A stretch of DNA of 64,000 nt from Microbacterium sp. VKM Ac-2923 (lineage in GTDB: Bacteria; Actinomycetota; Actinomycetes; Actinomycetales; Microbacteriaceae), in contig NZ_JALGRP010000002.1 of the NCBI RefSeq assembly GCF_022815605.1, positions 511,646 through 575,645 on the forward strand, given 5' to 3'. Positions 40,222 to 49,757 of this stretch are shown in pieces; positions within the stretch are counted from its first letter, which is position 1, and every line of letters starts with the position of its first letter. Both the position numbers and the translations under genes were made by a program. The notes under the pieces are model-generated. The model saw nothing but the letters and a program-made list of their open reading frames with translations. It made no database searches and had not been told where the DNA came from.

Positions 40222-41010
40222 CTACTGCGCGGGAGTCGACCCCTCGGATGCCGGATCGGCGGCGCCACGGGCCGTTGCATCGCCCATGCCGGGGATGCCA
40301 TGACGCAGCCCCTCGATGAGCCCGTCGTCCCAGCGACCGGGCTCGGCGGGGGTCGCCTGACGCACGTCGACGCCGTCGGGGCCCACGGTCGCCACGCACA
40401 GCAGCAGCGACTCGAGCATATGACCGTCGTGCGCGTCTCGCCGCAACACCGACGCCGACGGGTCGATCGTCGCGTGCGCGACGACGTCGAGCCACGGCAT
40501 CCACCAGTCGTCGCCGCGTCCGATGCCCGCGCGCCGGAAGTCGTCGAGCCATCGCCCGATCCGCGGGGTCGCCGGATCGTCGACCGCGTGGTGGGCGACC
40601 ATGTGGGTGCCGGGCGCGATCCGTGTGCGGCGGGCCGCGAGGCCGTCCCACTCCACGAGGTGGGCTCCGTCGGCATCCACCTCGACGAGGTTGAATCCCC
40701 GCGTGCTCGGACGCTCCGGGATGCCGGCTCCCACCGCATCGAGCGGGATGCCGCCGCGGCTGACGACCTCGTCGTCGGAGCGAGAGGACAGGTCCTGCCG
40801 GTTGAGCAGCACGGCCAGCCGTCCGGCTTCGGCATCGACCGCGAGCCAGGCGCCGCCCGCGCGGTCGTCGCGGACGCCCAGGATGCCGGCGCGCTCCGGC
40901 CACCACGGCCCGAGGCCGCGCCATGGGCGGTCACGCTCCTCGTCGCGGACGGCGAGGAGCCGCACGGGCTTCCCCGCGGTCTCCGGAACGTCGATCACGA
41001 CCGTGCACAT
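40222..41010 (-). CDS. NRDE (TANGO2-like) family protein
   Basis: The 262-residue protein starts MCTVVIDVPE; the cysteine after the initiator methionine is the hallmark of NRDE-family Ntn-type proteins. It contains LLAVRDEERDRPWRGLGPWW (the N-R-D-E motif as VRDEE), GGAWLAVDAEAGRLAVLLNR and RGFNLVEVD. The biochemical role is not settled; eukaryotic TANGO2 affects Golgi and lipid/haem metabolism. It is divergent from coaBC, with 75 bases between the starts. Confidence 0.85.
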   Translation of the reverse strand: MCTVVIDVPETAGKPVRLLAVRDEERDRPWRGLGPWWPERAGILGVRDDRAGGAWLAVDAEAGRLAVLLNRQDLSSRSDDEVVSRGGIPLDAVGAGIPERPSTRGFNLVEVDADGAHLVEWDGLAARRTRIAPGTHMVAHHAVDDPATPRIGRWLDDFRRAGIGRGDDWWMPWLDVVAHATIDPSASVLRRDAHDGHMLESLLLCVATVGPDGVDVRQATPAEPGRWDDGLIEGLRHGIPGMGDATARGAADPASEGSTPAQ

Positions 41011-41073
41011 TCCGTCCACGCTACCCGTGGGAGGTGTCGGTGGGGGCTCTCCCCGGCCGCCTCGTCGACCTGG

Positions 41074-41079
41074 AAGACT
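41074..41079 (+). promoter_or_regulatory. -10 like AAGACT, leaderless-type promoter of coaBC
   Basis: AAGACT ends 6 bases before ATG 41086. No ribosome site precedes the gene. The match to TANNNT is weaker than at the other leaderless candidates. Confidence 0.35.
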
Positions 41080-41085
41080 GGGCCC

Positions 41086-42297
41086 ATGTTCGTCGTGGTG
41101 GGAGTGACCGGCGGCATCGCCGCGTACAAGACAGTCAGCCTCGTGCGGCTGCTCGTGAAGGCGGGACACGACGTGCACGTCATCCCCACCGAAGACGCCC
41201 TGCGCTTCGTCGGACTGCCGACGTGGGAAGCCCTCAGTCGCAACCCGGTCACGACGTCGGTGCACGACGACGTCGCGCGGGTGCGGCACGTCGCCCTGGG
41301 TCAGTCGGCCGATCTGGTCATCGTCGCCCCCGCCACCGCCAACACCCTCGCCGCGATGGCCGCGGGCCTGGCATCCGATCTGCTCGGCACGACGCTGCTC
41401 GCCACGACCGCGCCGGTGGTGGTCGCCCCGGCGATGCACACTGAGATGTGGCGGCATCCGGCGACCGCGCACAACATGCGGGTGCTCCGCGCCCGTGGGG
41501 TGCACGTGGTCGGCCCCGCCGACGGCGTGCTGACGGGCGGAGACTCGGGACCCGGACGCATGTCGGAACCCGAGGAGATCGTCGCCGCCGCCCTGGCCCT
41601 CGTCGAGCGTCCGCGCGACCTGGCGGGCCTGTCGATCGTCGTCAGCGCCGGTGGCACGCGGGAGCCGATCGATCCGGTGCGCTTCATCGGCAACCGCTCG
41701 AGCGGACGCCAGGGTGTCGCCATCGCGCGCGCCGCCGCCGACCGCGGCGCGGACGTCACGCTCGTCGCCGCACACCTCGACGCCGACGTCCGACCGGATC
41801 CGCGGGTCGAGGTGATCGCCGCGGGCACCGCCGACGACCTCGGAAGGACGATGGATGCCGTGGCCCCCGGCGCCGACGTGATCGTCATGGCCGCGGCCGT
41901 CGCCGACTACTCCGTCGCCGCGGTCGCCGACCACAAACTCCGCAAACAGGACTCCCCCGGCGGCCTGACCCTCGAGCTCGTCGAGAACCGTGACATCGTG
42001 GCGGGCTTGGTGGCTCGCCGCCGCGTCGGTCAGACCATCGTCGCTTTCGCCGCCGAGACGGTGGCCGACGACGAGGAACTGCGCGAGCGCGCCCGGGTGA
42101 AAGCGGCGCGAAAGGGCGTCGACCTGCTCGCGGCGAACGCGGTCGGCTGGGCCCAGGGTTTCGAGACCGTCGACAATGCCCTCACGATCGTCGGGCGCGA
42201 CGGAGACGTCGTCGCCACGGCATCCGGGTCGAAGGACGACACCGCGCACGCCCTGCTCGATGTAATCGTCGCGGTGCGCCGGACGACGGCGAGCTGA
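41086..42297 (+). CDS. coaBC: Bifunctional phosphopantothenoylcysteine decarboxylase/synthetase
   Basis: The 403-residue enzyme carries out two steps of coenzyme A synthesis. The N-terminal flavin decarboxylase domain has VTGGIAAYKTVSLVRLL, PATANTLAAMAAGLASDLL and VAPAMHTEMW, then GGDSGPGRMSEPEEIV. The C-terminal CoaB domain has VSAGGTREPIDPVRFIGNRS, MAAAVADYSVA and LLAANAVG. Length is normal. Confidence 0.95.
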   Translation: MFVVVGVTGGIAAYKTVSLVRLLVKAGHDVHVIPTEDALRFVGLPTWEALSRNPVTTSVHDDVARVRHVALGQSADLVIVAPATANTLAAMAAGLASDLLGTTLLATTAPVVVAPAMHTEMWRHPATAHNMRVLRARGVHVVGPADGVLTGGDSGPGRMSEPEEIVAAALALVERPRDLAGLSIVVSAGGTREPIDPVRFIGNRSSGRQGVAIARAAADRGADVTLVAAHLDADVRPDPRVEVIAAGTADDLGRTMDAVAPGADVIVMAAAVADYSVAAVADHKLRKQDSPGGLTLELVENRDIVAGLVARRRVGQTIVAFAAETVADDEELRERARVKAARKGVDLLAANAVGWAQGFETVDNALTIVGRDGDVVATASGSKDDTAHALLDVIVAVRRTTAS

Positions 42298-42346
42298 GGG
42301 GCGCGCACCCTGCTGGTCCTCTGGGGGCGCACCCTCCTGGTCGGTC

Positions 42347-43012
42347 CTACGTTGCGGGGAGCCGGTCGAGAGCGGCGATGATCTCTTCGGACTCGGTGCG
42401 CGTGGTGTAGTCGACGTGCACGTCGGCGAAACGGACGACGCCCGTCTCGTCGATGACGTACGCGGACGGGAACGGCACCCGCGCGGTGTCGTCGGCGTTG
42501 CTGTCGGCCACGTCGAAGCCGAGATCCGTGTGCGCTGCACGCGCGGCGGCGCTGGGCTCGGTGACGATGCCGAACTTCTCCGCGAGGACGTTCCCGGGAT
42601 CGGACAGCACCCGGAAATCAAGGGATCCGTTCGTCGTGCTCTGCGCCGACCCGTCGGGCGTCTGCGGCGACACGGCGATCAGCCCCACACCGCGCTCGCG
42701 CAGAGCCGGAACCAGCGTCTCCTGGTAGGAGCGCAGAGTGATGTTGCAGTACGGGCACCACGCGCCGCGGTAGAACACGACGACGGTCGCAGCCCCACCC
42801 CTCGCCGCCGAGAACGTCTTCGTCGTCCCGTCGACCTCGACGAGGACCGCGTCGGGGGCCGTATCGCCGATGCCGAGCGCCGCGTCGGGAACGCCGGCGC
42901 TGCGCAGATCGGTCTGCTCACCAGCGAAGACCCCGGCCAGGCGGTCCCCGATCTGCGCGTCGAAACCCGTGGTGAAGTCATCGATCTGCTGAGCGATGGA
43001 CGGTGCGGACAT
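42347..43012 (-). CDS. Peroxiredoxin-like (AhpC/TSA) protein
   Basis: The 221-residue thioredoxin-fold protein has a helical N-terminus (about 1-45), GDTAPDAVLVEVDG, and the active site VVFYRGAWCPYCNITLRSY with a CxxC pair, followed by VGLIAVSPQTPDGS and a C-terminal VDYTTRTESEEIIAAL. The WCPYC motif is that of the peroxiredoxin-like/thiol reductase group rather than of classical two-Cys AhpC. It would reduce peroxides or thiols. It is convergent with coaBC, 49 bases apart. Confidence 0.9.
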   Translation of the reverse strand: MSAPSIAQQIDDFTTGFDAQIGDRLAGVFAGEQTDLRSAGVPDAALGIGDTAPDAVLVEVDGTTKTFSAARGGAATVVVFYRGAWCPYCNITLRSYQETLVPALRERGVGLIAVSPQTPDGSAQSTTNGSLDFRVLSDPGNVLAEKFGIVTEPSAAARAAHTDLGFDVADSNADDTARVPFPSAYVIDETGVVRFADVHVDYTTRTESEEIIAALDRLPAT

Positions 43013-43138
43013 GAGCGGCCTCCCCGGCGTCGTCGGCGTCTGGCGCCGGTTCCCGGAGCGTATGCGCGCCAGCGAGGGGCACGGCCGATCGCGTCACGCG
43101 GCGAGATACGGCGTCATCGGACGTCATCGGCACAGATG

Positions 43139-43191
43139 CCGTGCGCCGTGCGGCGTGCGCGGCGCGCCGTGCGCCGTGCGCCGTGCGCCAC
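43139..43191. repeat. Heptamer tandem repeat (CGTGCGC)
   Basis: Seven-base units of the form CGTGCGC run with slips and variants for about 50 bases in the gap between two genes. It is non-coding as far as I can see; the gap 43013-43280 holds nothing else. Confidence 0.7.
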
Positions 43192-43280
43192 AGCCGGGCG
43201 CCACAGCCGACGCCGCAGCCGACCGGGCCGTCACCGCGGGGTCGCGACGGATGCGCCGCGCGACCCCGGGCGCTCCGACC

Positions 43281-44585
43281 TCAATACCCGTAGCTGTACT
43301 GCAACTCCTGGACCACCGCGAAGAGCTGCGTCAGCAGCACGACGACCCAGATGCTCGCGAGGATCCAGGTCAGCACGGTGACGCCGATGGCGGCCCACAG
43401 CGGGGCGAGCCCCTTCCCCGTCTGGCGGCGCACGATGACGCTGCGCCCGATGATGTAGACGATTCCGCTGCCGATCGCGAGCACGAAGAAGCTCCACGCC
43501 CAGTGGAAGGGTCGCTCGATCCCGCGAGCTCGGAGCTGACGCCAGTCGAGGAAGGCGAAAAGCACCGTGGCGGCCGACAGCACGAGACTCAGGATGGACG
43601 ACACCGCCGTGAGCACCGTGCCGGCCATCGACGGAGTCGCGAGGGGGTCGGCGTACATGCTGCTGTACACCGATTCACGAATGAACGAGCCCCAGTCGAA
43701 GACGAAAAGGCTGAGCACGCCCACCAGGGGCAGCGCGACCAGGAGCCAGATCCACACCGTATTCGTGGGGATGTCGCGATGGAGAACGGCGCTGTGTCCG
43801 ACCGCCGGGGCACCCGGGTACGCACCGAGTCCACCGGACGCGGTTCCCGGGTAGGCCGGGGCTCCGGACGTCGTCGAGGCCGGCACGCCGGGATACGCGG
43901 GGGCTGCCGGGAACCTCGGAGCGGGCGCGACGGGGTTGCTGGTCGACGACGCGGACGGCGCACCTGCCACCGCGGCATCGGCGGCGGCACCGGTGGTCGA
44001 GGCGGCACCGGCCGTCGGGGCGACATCGGCGGCGGGGGTGGCGGACGAGGCAGGGGGTCCCGACACGTCGACAGCCGCACGGTGCTCGGAGGCGCGCGTC
44101 GTGTCCGCGTCGACGGGCGGTGCGGCAGCCGGCTCAACGGCCGGGGTCGGGGCCGCGGGCGACTCGGCCGACCCGTAGGGCTCAGAGCGTGCGGGCGATT
44201 CGGCGTCCGCCGCCGGCTCCTCGCTGTGAGACGACGACGCACCCGGCGTCGACGGCGTGTCGAAGTCACCGGCGCCGTACGCCGCGGCGACCGAGGGCGA
44301 GGCGTCGTGCTCGTCAACCGAGGCACCCGGCGTCGACGGGGTGAGCAGAGCACCGCCGTCGTGCGCCTCGGCCGCACGGTCGCCCTCGTAGGCGGCGGTG
44401 GGGTCGGAGGCGAGTGCCGGAGACTCGGCGCTGTCGGCGTCGTTGTGCTCGTGCGCGGCGGTCGGGCCGCTGCCGTCGACGGGGCGCACCTCGTCGGTCC
44501 ACGTCGTGCCGTCCCAACGGCGGAGGCCGCCACCGCCCGCAGGGTCGGGGTACCAGCCGTCGGGCGGAGTGGGTGTGTCGGTCAT
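43281..44585 (-). CDS. DUF2510 membrane protein with long Ala/Pro linker
   Basis: The 434 residues begin with the DUF2510 motif GWYPDPAGGGGLRRWDGTTW, found at the ends of many actinobacterial membrane proteins. A disordered Ala/Ser/Pro/Asp-rich linker follows (about 40-270), with repeated TPSTPGAS units. Four membrane helices then occur at the C-terminus (about 285-430; VWIWLLVALPLVGVLSLFVF, FHWAWSFFVLAIGSGIVYII and others). The function is unknown. ATG 44585 is chosen because the DUF2510 domain starts there. Confidence 0.85.
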   Translation of the reverse strand: MTDTPTPPDGWYPDPAGGGGLRRWDGTTWTDEVRPVDGSGPTAAHEHNDADSAESPALASDPTAAYEGDRAAEAHDGGALLTPSTPGASVDEHDASPSVAAAYGAGDFDTPSTPGASSSHSEEPAADAESPARSEPYGSAESPAAPTPAVEPAAAPPVDADTTRASEHRAAVDVSGPPASSATPAADVAPTAGAASTTGAAADAAVAGAPSASSTSNPVAPAPRFPAAPAYPGVPASTTSGAPAYPGTASGGLGAYPGAPAVGHSAVLHRDIPTNTVWIWLLVALPLVGVLSLFVFDWGSFIRESVYSSMYADPLATPSMAGTVLTAVSSILSLVLSAATVLFAFLDWRQLRARGIERPFHWAWSFFVLAIGSGIVYIIGRSVIVRRQTGKGLAPLWAAIGVTVLTWILASIWVVVLLTQLFAVVQELQYSYGY

Positions 44586-44658
44586 GTCGTTCCCCTGTCT
44601 GGTGCGGAACCGGCGAGATGGCCCGAGTCTAACGAGGGCAGGGGCCTCGACCCGATCG

Positions 44659-46077
44659 TCAGGGCGCTGGAGGTCGTTCGCTCTCGTACAGGGCACGGAC
44701 CTGTGCGGCGGTGAGCGCTCGGTCCCACACCCGGACGCGAGCGAACGTCCCCTCGGCATAGTTGCCGAGGGTCGACGCCATCTGCACGGCGCCGACGGTG
44801 AACTCGGCGGGGTTCGGGTTCAACCCGTCGGGATAGGGGTAGGGGTTCTTGACATAGGTGTTGCCGAACTTGTCCTTGATGGGTCCGTATGGCACGGCCG
44901 TGCCGTCGAGGTAGGACACCGCCTGCTGACCGTCGTAGGTGCCGACGTGCAGCTGCCAAACATGACGCGTGAAGGTCTGCCCGGACGCGGAGTAGTCGAG
45001 GGAGAACGGCTGGCCGGGTGTGGGGCCTCCCGTGCGTGACACGTGGAAGTTACCGCGCTCGTCGCCGCCGTAGGTGGAGAGGTCGTAGAAGAGTCCGTAC
45101 GACCTTCGAGGGTCGGCCTTCGCCTCCGACCACATGCCCGCGACGAAACCGGCGTTGTCGTCGGTCATCAGCACCCACGACGCGACGGTGACCGTTCCGC
45201 TCCCGGCTCCGACGTTGAGTCGCCCGACCGCGTCCCGATGAAGTCGCAGAAAGCTCTTGCCGGGCAGGGTGACCCCCCGGCCGAACGGCGTGGCGACCGT
45301 CGTCGCACGCACGGAGCCCGCTTGCTGAAGCGGGAGGTCTCCGACGGTCGTGCGGAACGGCGGTGCGGCCTCGTCGAACCTCCACTCGGCAATCGGAGGG
45401 GGAATGTCGACGGGACCGGGCGTCGGGGTCGGGGTCGGGGGCGGGCTCGGCGTGGGCGTCGGGGTCGAGGTCGGCGTCGGGGTCGAGGTCGGCGTCGGGG
45501 TCGAGGTCGGCGTGGGCGTAGGGGTCGAGGTCGGCGTCGGGGTGGGCGTCGGAACCGGCGTCGGGCTCGGGGTCGAGGCGTCGGAGATGACGGTGAGAGC
45601 GTCCAACGTCACGTTCGTGTTCTGGGCCGCAGCGGACTTCTGGCCGGTCACGGTCACCGTCAGCGTGTGGGGGCCCAGAGCGAGGCCACTCCGCTCCCAC
45701 AGGATCGTGTTGAACACGTTCGTCGGCGCGTAGGCGTCGACACGCGCCAGAAGGACGCCGTCCACGCGGATCTCGCTGATTCCGCTCAGGGGCGTCCGGC
45801 GTCCGTGGATGCGGATACCCGTGCCGACGAAAGCGTGCGAGAACGATGCGGTGGCGGCGTTCGCGTACTGGACGGAGCCGTTGAAGTCGGCGCGGTTCGA
45901 CGTCGTGCGCCACGAGCCGCTGTATGCGACGGCCGCGTCGAGCCCGTCGATGGTTCGTGTGGTGGACGAGGAGATTTCCGCGAATGACGGGCTGCTGGCA
46001 ACCGAGACCGGGGCGACGACCGCGATCGCGGCGAGCACGGCGATGACGCGTGAGCGCCACTTCTTCGGCAGTGACAT
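44659..46077 (-). CDS. Secreted LamG-type lectin/glucanase-fold protein
   Basis: About 472 residues: signal peptide (MSLPKKWRSRVIAVLAAIAV then PSFA), a beta-sandwich domain (about 40-165; YSGSWRTTSNRADF, AFVGTGIRIHGRRTPLSGIS, PHTLTVTVTGQK) resembling carbohydrate-binding modules, a Thr-Pro/Ser-Pro linker (about 175-225), and a concanavalin A-like LamG domain (about 235-472; ASWVLMTDDNAGFVAGMW, WQLHVGTYDGQQAVSYLDGT, GTFARVRVWDRALTAAQVRAL). It probably binds glycans outside the cell. ATG 46077 has AAGGAG 8 bases upstream. Confidence 0.85.
   Translation of the reverse strand: MSLPKKWRSRVIAVLAAIAVVAPVSVASSPSFAEISSSTTRTIDGLDAAVAYSGSWRTTSNRADFNGSVQYANAATASFSHAFVGTGIRIHGRRTPLSGISEIRVDGVLLARVDAYAPTNVFNTILWERSGLALGPHTLTVTVTGQKSAAAQNTNVTLDALTVISDASTPSPTPVPTPTPTPTSTPTPTPTSTPTPTSTPTPTSTPTPTPSPPPTPTPTPGPVDIPPPIAEWRFDEAAPPFRTTVGDLPLQQAGSVRATTVATPFGRGVTLPGKSFLRLHRDAVGRLNVGAGSGTVTVASWVLMTDDNAGFVAGMWSEAKADPRRSYGLFYDLSTYGGDERGNFHVSRTGGPTPGQPFSLDYSASGQTFTRHVWQLHVGTYDGQQAVSYLDGTAVPYGPIKDKFGNTYVKNPYPYPDGLNPNPAEFTVGAVQMASTLGNYAEGTFARVRVWDRALTAAQVRALYESERPPAP
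45403..45560. repeat. Tandem repeat encoding a Thr-Pro/Ser-Pro linker
   Basis: Units of 6 and 18 bases (ggcgtcggggtcgaggtc and variants on the plus strand) encode TPTSTPTP-type linker on the minus strand. Copy number is likely to vary between strains through slippage. Confidence 0.85.
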
Positions 46078-46232
46078 CTGGCGGCTCCTTCGACGCGAGA
46101 CGGATGCGGCCGCAGAAGACGAGAGGCGCCCCCGCGGCCTGCCGCCATCTTGCCGCACGCCCTTCGCTCGAATCGAGGGGCGGGTGTCGGAGTTGCGCAC
46201 ACCGGCCGGACGTTGCGTCATACCGTCGATCC

Positions 46233-49200
46233 TCACCGGAAATCCCGTGACGCATGGGCGACTCCGACGCGCAGGTCGGTGAAAGCGTCGGCGACCACGT
46301 TGGTCACGCCCTCCACCGAACGTTCGAGCATGCCGCGCACGATCAGAGCGGGCGACTCTCGTGCGACCCGGCGATATCTGTTCCACACCCCCACCGAGCA
46401 GATGATGTTCATGAGTCCGTGCTCGTCTTCGAGATTGAGGAACGTGATGCCCGATGCCGTGGCCGGCCGCTGGCGATGGGTGACGAGTCCTGCCACCTCC
46501 ACGCGCCTATCGGTCTCGAACGTGCGGAGCTCCCGCGAGGTGATCACGCCGCGCGCGTCGAGCGCGGATCGGAAGTGGGTGAGCGGGTGGTCGTCGGCCG
46601 AGAGACCCGTCGCCCAGAGATCGGATGCGAGGATCTCATAGCTCGACGGATCGGTGAATAACGGCGGCTGCACGGCGACGAGCGAATCGGGAAGGAACTC
46701 GGGGCGGTCCAGTGCCGCCGAGCCCGACATCCATATCGCCTCGCGTCGCGTGTGACCGAGACACTCGAAGGCCCCCGCTGTCGCCAGCGCTTCGAGCTGC
46801 GCCGTGATCAGTCCGGTGCGACGCACGAGGTCGCGAAGATCGCGATACGCGCCGCCGCGCTCGCGTTCGGCGACGATGCGCTCGGCCACTTTCGTACCGA
46901 TGCCGGTGACCCCGGCCAGCCCGAGCCGCACGACGAATCCACCGTCGCGGCGATGCGCCAGGGTCTCGTCGGGCTCCGTCGGGTCGAAGTCGCCGGTCGG
47001 CGGCTGCTGCGCGTCCGCGCACGCGTCGAGCCCGGTCGGCGCCCCCTTGCCTCGTCGCTGCTCCGCTGCGGGCGTGGCTTCGCCGGCATCCGCCCGTCCC
47101 CCTTCGGGTGCCGTCGTGTCGACCATCTCGAGCGTGGCCTCGACCCCCGACCGCAACAGGTCGGGCCGGCGCACCACCACGCCGTGCCGCCGAGCGTCGG
47201 CGGTGAGGGTCGCGGGCGAGTAGAAGCCCATGGGTTGAGCCCGCAGCAGGCCGGCGAGGAACGCCGCGGGATAGTGCAGCTTGATCCAGGAACTCGCGTA
47301 GACGAGCAGAGCGAACGACAGCGAGTGCGACTCGGCGAACCCGAAGTTCGCGAACGCCTGGATCTTGGCGTACAGGTCGTCGGCGACCTGTCCGACGAGA
47401 CCGTTCTCGGCCATGCCGGCGTACAGCGTCTCGCGCAGCGAATCGATGCGCTCCAAGCCCCGCTTGGATCCCATGGCACGCCGCAGCAGGTCGGCGTCTT
47501 CGGCGGAGCAGTTGCCGATGGCGACGGCCATCTGCATGAGCTGCTCCTGGAACACCGGCACCCCCATCGTGCGTTCCAGCACCGGCTCGAGCTTGGGGTG
47601 CACGTAGGTGACCTTCTCTTGGCCGAGCTTGCGCCGGACGAAGGGATGCACCGCGCCACCCTGGATGGGCCCGGGGCGGATGAGGGCGATCTGCACGACC
47701 AGGTCGTAGAACTTCCGCGGCTGTAGACGTGGGAGAAGCCCCATCTGCGCCCGCGACTCCACCTGGAACACCCCGATCGAATCGGCGCGGCAGAGCATGT
47801 CGTACACGGCCTTCTCTTCTTTGGGGAGAGTCGACAGCTCCCACTCCTCGCCCGTGGCATCTCGGATCAGGTCGAAGCAGTACTGCAGCGCGGCCAGCAT
47901 GCCGAGCCCCAGCAGATCGAACTTCACCAGCCCCATCCACGCGGCGTCGTCTTTGTCCCACTGGATCACCGTGCGGTTCTCCATCCGCGCGTGCTCGATG
48001 GGCACGACCTCCCCCACCGGGCGATCGGTGAGCACCATGCCCCCGGAGTGGATGCCGAGGTGTCGCGGCGCCTTCAACAGCTCGGACGCGAACTCGATGA
48101 CCTGATCGGGGATGTCGTGATCGGCCCCGGTCTCCAGCGTCGCCCCCCACCGTTCGACCTGCTTCGACCAGGCGTCTTGTTGACCGGGTGAGTGCCCGAG
48201 TGCCCGGGCCATGTCGCGCACGGCGTTCTTGGGGCGGTACTGGATGACGTTCGCCACCTGCGCCGCACGCTCCCTGCCGTATTCGCCGTAGACCCACTGG
48301 ATGATCTCTTCGCGGCGGTCGGAATCGAAGTCGACGTCGATATCGGGCTCCTCATCGCGCAGGCTCGACAGGAACCGCTCGAACGGCAGCTTGTAGAAGA
48401 TCGAGTCGACCGCGGTGATGTCGAGCAGGAAGCAGACCGCGCTGTTGGCGGCCGACCCGCGCCCCTGGCACAGGATGCCGCGACGCCGCGCCTCGGCGAC
48501 GATGCCGTAGACGATGAGGAAGTACCCCGGGAAGTCCTTCATCTCGATGACGCCGAGCTCCCGCTCGATCCGGCGCCGGTCGTCGTCGGAGAGATTCGGG
48601 TACTTGCGGGGCACGGCCTCCCACACCAGGTGCCGCAACCACGACATGGGCGTGTGCCCCTCGGGAACCTTCTGTTTCGGAAGCGCGGGCTTGGCTCGAC
48701 GCAACGGGAAGGCGATCTCGTCGGCGAGCGTCACGGTGCGCGCGACCGCCCCCGGGTAACGAGCGAACCGTGTCGCCATCTCGATACCCGATCGCAGGTG
48801 CGCGCCGGCGTGGGCGGGCAGCCACCCGTCGAGTTCGTCGAGACCCCGGTTCGCCCGCACCGCGGCCACAGCGGCGGCGAGCAGTTCCTTCTGCGGAGCC
48901 GCGTAGTGCACGTTGTTGGTGGCGAGGGTCGGCAGCCCCCGTTCGGCGGCGAGCGCCGCCAGCACGTCGTTGCGACGGGAGTCGAGCGGGTCGCCCTGGT
49001 CCATCAGTTCGACGTACACGGCCTCGGTGCCGAACAGATCGACGAGGGTGTCGAGCTCTCGAGCAGCTCCCCCCGGCCCCTCGGATGCCAGCGCCTGCCG
49101 CACCGCCCCCTTTCGGCATCCGGTGAGCACCGCCCAGTGCGGATCCCGGGGACCGCCGGCCCGTTCGGCGAGGTCTGCGAGGTCGTAGACGGGGCGCCCC

Positions 49201-49706
49201 TTCTCGGCGCCGGTGAGCTGCGCGTGGGTGATCGCGGCGGCGAGACGGTGATAGCCCTCTTCTCGTCGGGCGAGCACGAGCAGATGCGATCCCTCGGGAT
49301 CCGCCTCGCCGTTCTGCGGGCTGGTGAGCCCCAGTGACAACTCCGCACCGAACACGGTCTTCACCGTGCGGGCCTCGGCCGCTTCGGCGAAGCGCACGAT
49401 GCCGTAGAAACCGTCGTGGTCCGTGAGCGCGAGGGCATGCAGGCCCAGGCGCTCGGCCTCTTCGACGAGCTCCTCGGGCGAGGAGGCCCCGTCGAGGAAC
49501 GAGTACGACGAATGCGTGTGCAGTTCGGCATAGGGGACCGTGTCGGCCGGTCGCTCGATCGACGGCGGTACGTAGGCACCGCGCTTGTGCGACCAGGCGG
49601 GGCTGTCGCCGCCATCACCGTTGGGCGGTGCTCCGGTCGGTCGGCGGGCGTCGCTCAGCAGTCGTTCGAGCTCGGACCACTTCACCGGTGGGTTGGCCCA
49701 TCCCAT
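46233..49706 (-). CDS. dnaE2: Error-prone DNA polymerase III alpha (DnaE2)
   Basis: This 1157-residue C-family polymerase is the catalytic part of the ImuA'-ImuB-DnaE2 mutasome that copies damaged DNA. The PHP domain starts at YAELHTHSSYSFLDGA; the polymerase core has CQGRGSAANSAVCF, the aspartates of EEPDIDVDFDSDRREEI and HLGIHSGGMVLTDRPV; a helix-hairpin-helix (GLAGVTGIGTKVAERIV) and OB fold (GLVTHRQRPATASGITFLNL) close it. It is the third gene of the operon, 51 bases after imuB. Confidence 0.95.
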   Translation of the reverse strand: MGWANPPVKWSELERLLSDARRPTGAPPNGDGGDSPAWSHKRGAYVPPSIERPADTVPYAELHTHSSYSFLDGASSPEELVEEAERLGLHALALTDHDGFYGIVRFAEAAEARTVKTVFGAELSLGLTSPQNGEADPEGSHLLVLARREEGYHRLAAAITHAQLTGAEKGRPVYDLADLAERAGGPRDPHWAVLTGCRKGAVRQALASEGPGGAARELDTLVDLFGTEAVYVELMDQGDPLDSRRNDVLAALAAERGLPTLATNNVHYAAPQKELLAAAVAAVRANRGLDELDGWLPAHAGAHLRSGIEMATRFARYPGAVARTVTLADEIAFPLRRAKPALPKQKVPEGHTPMSWLRHLVWEAVPRKYPNLSDDDRRRIERELGVIEMKDFPGYFLIVYGIVAEARRRGILCQGRGSAANSAVCFLLDITAVDSIFYKLPFERFLSSLRDEEPDIDVDFDSDRREEIIQWVYGEYGRERAAQVANVIQYRPKNAVRDMARALGHSPGQQDAWSKQVERWGATLETGADHDIPDQVIEFASELLKAPRHLGIHSGGMVLTDRPVGEVVPIEHARMENRTVIQWDKDDAAWMGLVKFDLLGLGMLAALQYCFDLIRDATGEEWELSTLPKEEKAVYDMLCRADSIGVFQVESRAQMGLLPRLQPRKFYDLVVQIALIRPGPIQGGAVHPFVRRKLGQEKVTYVHPKLEPVLERTMGVPVFQEQLMQMAVAIGNCSAEDADLLRRAMGSKRGLERIDSLRETLYAGMAENGLVGQVADDLYAKIQAFANFGFAESHSLSFALLVYASSWIKLHYPAAFLAGLLRAQPMGFYSPATLTADARRHGVVVRRPDLLRSGVEATLEMVDTTAPEGGRADAGEATPAAEQRRGKGAPTGLDACADAQQPPTGDFDPTEPDETLAHRRDGGFVVRLGLAGVTGIGTKVAERIVAERERGGAYRDLRDLVRRTGLITAQLEALATAGAFECLGHTRREAIWMSGSAALDRPEFLPDSLVAVQPPLFTDPSSYEILASDLWATGLSADDHPLTHFRSALDARGVITSRELRTFETDRRVEVAGLVTHRQRPATASGITFLNLEDEHGLMNIICSVGVWNRYRRVARESPALIVRGMLERSVEGVTNVVADAFTDLRVGVAHASRDFR

Positions 49707-49757
49707 CAGCGCGCCCCCGCCCCGTCGAGCGAGACCGTGCGGCGCATGCCCGAGTGC

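Noticed and set aside
43139..43191. Heptamer repeats as a possible CRISPR or iteron array
   Set aside because: Units are only 7 bases with no spacers, there are no cas or rep genes nearby, and slippage explains the pattern.
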